This document shows, piece after piece, positions 4,115-6,409 of a stretch of DNA of 6,409 bases. Position numbers and translations under genes: made by a program. The notes beneath the pieces are model-generated. The model was not told where the DNA came from and made no database searches. It was given only the letters and a program-made list of their open reading frames with translations. Each line of letters opens with the position of its first letter. The stretch's first letter is position 1. This DNA is from DASVXQ01 sp046727955. GTDB taxonomy: Bacteria; Actinomycetota; CALGFH01. The stretch covers positions 1 to 6,409 of the forward strand of contig JBKPDO010000120.1 of the NCBI GenBank assembly GCA_046727955.1, given 5' to 3'.

Positions 4115-6252
4115 CGAACACGGCAGTTGAACGGAAGGCCGGTGGGGCCAAGGGCGGGCTCGCGATCCGCGAGTTCCCGCTGTCGCGTACCCGCAACATC
4201 GGGATCATGGCCCACATCGACGCCGGGAAGACCACCACTACCGAGCGGATCCTCTACTACACCGGTCGCACCTACAAGATCGGCGAGGTGCACGAGGGCG
4301 CCGCAGTGATGGACTGGATGCAGCAGGAGCAGGAGCGCGGCATCACCATCACCTCGGCCGCCACCACCTGCCGGTGGAAGGACCACTGGATCAACATCAT
4401 CGACACGCCTGGCCACGTCGACTTCACCGTCGAGGTGGAGCGGTCGCTGCGCGTCCTGGACGGCGCGGTGGCCATCTTCGACGCGGTCAGCGGCGTCGAG
4501 CCGCAGTCCGAGGCCGTCTGGCGGCAGGCCGACAAGTACCGCGTCCCGCGGATCTGCTTCGTCAACAAGATGGACCGGGTGGGGGCCGAGTTCCACCGCA
4601 CGGTCGACATGATCAGAGACCGGCTGGGCGCCACGCCCGCGGTCGTGCAGCTTCCCTGGGGCGTGGAGTCGAGCTTCCACGGCGTCATCGACCTGGTCGA
4701 GATGGTCGGCCACTACTGGCCCAGCGAGGGCATGGGCGAGCAGTGGGAGAACCGGCCCATCCCCGACGAGTACGTCGAGGCCGCCGAGGAGTGGCGCCAT
4801 CGCCTCTTCGAGCAGCTCGCCGACGTCGACGAGTCGCTGATGGAGAAGTACGTCCTCGAGGAGGAGCCGAGCGCCGACGAGCTTCGCCGCGCCATCCGCA
4901 GGGCCACTATCGCGGGCCGGGTCACCCCGGTGCTGTGCGGCACCGCCTTCAAGAACAAGGGCGTGCAGCCGCTGCTGGACGCCGTCGTCTGGTACCTGCC
5001 CTCGCCCACGGACGTGCCGCCGGTCCAGGGCACCAAGCCGGGCGACGAGGCCGCCGTGATCGAGCGCAGGGCCGACGACTCCGAGCCGTTCGCCGCGCTC
5101 GCCTTCAAGATCATGAGCGACCCCTACGTGGGCAAGCTCACCTACTTCCGCGTGTACTCGGGGACGGTGCGGGCGGGCACTCGCGTGATGAACGCGACCA
5201 AGGGCCGCACCGAGCGCATCGGCCGCCTGCTGCAGATGCACGCCAACCACCGCGAGGACAAGGACGCGGTGTTCGCCGGCGACATCGTCGCGGCGGTGGG
5301 GCTGAAGGCCACCACCACCGGCGACACGCTCTGCGACCCGGCGCACCCGATCGTGCTCGAGTCGATTACCTTCCCCGACCCGGTCATCGAGGTGGCGATC
5401 GAGCCCAAGACCAAGTCCGACCAGGACAAGCTGTCCGGTGCCCTGGCCCGGCTCTCCGAGGAGGACCCGACCTTCCGGGTCCACACCGACGAGGAGACCG
5501 GCCAGACGATCATGGCCGGCATGGGCGAGCTGCATCTCGAGGTCCTGGTCGACCGGATGATGCGGGAGTTCCGGGTCGACGCCAACGTGGGCAAGCCGCA
5601 GGTCGCCTATCGCGAGACCATCCGCAAGCCGGTCCAGAACGTGGTCTACCGTCACGTCAAGCAGACCGGCGGCCGTGGCCAGTACGGCCACGTGGTCATC
5701 GACGTGGAGCCGACCGCGGGCGACGGCGGTGGCTACGAGTTCGTCAACAAGATCGTCGGCGGCAAGATCCCGCGCGAGTACATCCCGTCGGTGGACGCCG
5801 GTATCCAGGAGGCGATGAGCTCCGGTGTGCTGGCCGGCTACCCCATGGTCGACCTCCGCGTGATCCTGCACGACGGCTCCTACCACGAGGTCGACTCCTC
5901 GGAGGTAGCCTTCAAGATCGCCGGCTCGATGGCCTTCAGGGAGGCCGCCCGCAAGGGCGACCCGGTGCTGCTCGAGCCGATGATGGAGGTCGAAGTGGTG
6001 ACGCCGGAGGAGTTCGCCGGCGACGTGATGGGCAACCTCACGAGCCGCCGTGGCCGCATCGAGCGGATGGAGCCGCGCGCGAACGCCCAGGTGATCCGGG
6101 CCACCGTGCCGCTGGCCGAGATGTTCGGCTACACCACCGACCTGCGCTCGGTGACGCAGGGGCGCGCCACGGCCACCATGCACTTCAGCCACTACGCCGA
6201 GGTGCCGGAGAACATCGCGAACGAGATCGTCGCCCGAGTCAGGGGCGAGTAG
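4111..6252 (+). CDS. fusA: Translation elongation factor G
   Basis: A complete 713-residue EF-G, the GTPase that drives tRNA-mRNA translocation and, with RRF, ribosome recycling. The G domain has the P-loop AHIDAGKT (34-41), switch I ending in RGITITSAATT, DTPGH (98-102, H102 being the catalytic histidine), NKMD (152-155) and GTAF (277-280). Domain II (around FAALAFKIMSDPYVGKLTYF), domain III (MGELHLEVLVDRM) and domain IV (GGRGQYGHVVIDVEP; tip motif GSYHEVDSSE with H592) follow in order. The N-terminus is long: 27 residues precede RNIGIMAHIDAGK, against roughly 11-15 in EF-G sequences I recall. No other in-frame ATG or GTG is available, so the ATG at 4111 stands despite a poor ribosome binding site. 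Domain IV has GGRGQYGHV, as in E. coli, where I recall GGTGQFAKV in Streptomyces EF-G. It lies between rpsG and tuf, 20 nt before tuf. A paralogous EF-G is possible. Confidence 0.96.
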   Translation: MTNTAVERKAGGAKGGLAIREFPLSRTRNIGIMAHIDAGKTTTTERILYYTGRTYKIGEVHEGAAVMDWMQQEQERGITITSAATTCRWKDHWINIIDTPGHVDFTVEVERSLRVLDGAVAIFDAVSGVEPQSEAVWRQADKYRVPRICFVNKMDRVGAEFHRTVDMIRDRLGATPAVVQLPWGVESSFHGVIDLVEMVGHYWPSEGMGEQWENRPIPDEYVEAAEEWRHRLFEQLADVDESLMEKYVLEEEPSADELRRAIRRATIAGRVTPVLCGTAFKNKGVQPLLDAVVWYLPSPTDVPPVQGTKPGDEAAVIERRADDSEPFAALAFKIMSDPYVGKLTYFRVYSGTVRAGTRVMNATKGRTERIGRLLQMHANHREDKDAVFAGDIVAAVGLKATTTGDTLCDPAHPIVLESITFPDPVIEVAIEPKTKSDQDKLSGALARLSEEDPTFRVHTDEETGQTIMAGMGELHLEVLVDRMMREFRVDANVGKPQVAYRETIRKPVQNVVYRHVKQTGGRGQYGHVVIDVEPTAGDGGGYEFVNKIVGGKIPREYIPSVDAGIQEAMSSGVLAGYPMVDLRVILHDGSYHEVDSSEVAFKIAGSMAFREAARKGDPVLLEPMMEVEVVTPEEFAGDVMGNLTSRRGRIERMEPRANAQVIRATVPLAEMFGYTTDLRSVTQGRATATMHFSHYAEVPENIANEIVARVRGE

Positions 6253-6272
6253 GAGAGCGGAAAGGATTCGAG

Positions 6273-6409
6273 ATGGCGAAGAAGCGGTTTGAGCGGACGA
6301 AGCCGCATTTGAATATTGGGACGATGGGGCATATTGATCATGGGAAGACGACGCTGACGGCGGCGATCACCAAGGTGCTGCACGAGGCCAACCCGCAGGT
6401 GGCCTACAC
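6273..6409 (+). CDS. tuf: Elongation factor Tu, first 45 codons (3' end outside window)
   Basis: The visible protein starts MAKKRFERTKPHLNIGTMGH and continues through the P-loop GHIDHGKT (19-26) and LTAAITKVLHEANPQVAY. EF-Tu delivers aminoacyl-tRNA to the ribosome as a GTP complex. The ATG has AAAGGA at 6261-6266, 6 nt upstream, and follows fusA by 20 nt, the normal str-operon order. PHLNIGTMGH resembles the divergent EF-Tu3 of Streptomyces as I remember it, rather than the main EF-Tu1 (PHVNIGTIGH). The region after the P-loop helix (HEANPQVAY) also looks non-standard. Codons 1-31 use only G or T in third position; from codon 32 C returns. Family identity is certain; which paralogue it is remains open because most of the gene is missing. 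Confidence 0.95.
   Translation, partial: MAKKRFERTKPHLNIGTMGHIDHGKTTLTAAITKVLHEANPQVAY

Noticed and set aside
3442..6192. Long open frame on the - strand (about 916 codons) opposite rpsG and fusA
   Set aside because: It is a mirror of fusA codon structure. It runs through rpsG and the intergenic repeat and shows no recognisable domain.
1..6409. CRISPR arrays, insertion sequences, tRNA or rRNA genes
   Set aside because: None seen. The only direct repeats noted are the 10-bp and 21-bp tandem pairs, neither spaced like CRISPR, and no transposase or terminal inverted repeats were recognised.

Overview
The window comes from a high-GC Gram-positive bacterium, almost certainly an actinomycete. The evidence is strong C/G preference at third codon positions, AAGGAG-type ribosome binding sites, and the gene order rpsL-rpsG-fusA-tuf. 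The Streptosporangiales group is my guess only; no 16S or other diagnostic marker is present. No mobile element, CRISPR array, tRNA or rRNA is visible.

Left part (1-2699): the 3' end of a rightward gene for a FakA/YloV-type DAK2-family protein converges on a leftward glycerol/dihydroxyacetone pair, glpK then dhaL. GlpK phosphorylates glycerol. DhaL is the nucleotide-binding subunit of dihydroxyacetone kinase, but neither dhaK nor dhaM is in the window. A 15-bp perfect hairpin sits between glpK and dhaL. The glpK promoter candidate has a 19-bp inverted repeat just downstream of its -10, which looks like a repressor operator.

Middle (2700-3152): a 453-bp divergent control region serves glpK to the left and the ribosomal operon to the right. 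It holds two candidate rightward promoters, a 10-bp tandem repeat and a long rpsL leader.

Right part (3153-6409): a str operon encodes ribosomal proteins S12 and S7, elongation factor G and the first 45 codons of EF-Tu. Several features suggest it is not the organism's standard housekeeping copy. It lies beside glycerol genes rather than rpoC. S12 has arginine at residue 88, the K88R change known for streptomycin resistance. S7 and EF-G depart from actinobacterial sequences I remember, and the EF-Tu start (PHLNIGTMGH) resembles divergent Streptomyces EF-Tu3. The working hypothesis is an alternative or paralogous translation module that could make drug-tolerant or functionally altered ribosomes. 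It needs the rest of the genome to be tested.

Two smaller oddities lie in the operon. fusA is preceded by an intercistronic hairpin, a 21-bp tandem duplication and a 12-codon leader ORF whose stop overlaps the fusA start. The first 31 codons of tuf use only G or T at the third position, then switch abruptly to the normal C/G pattern.
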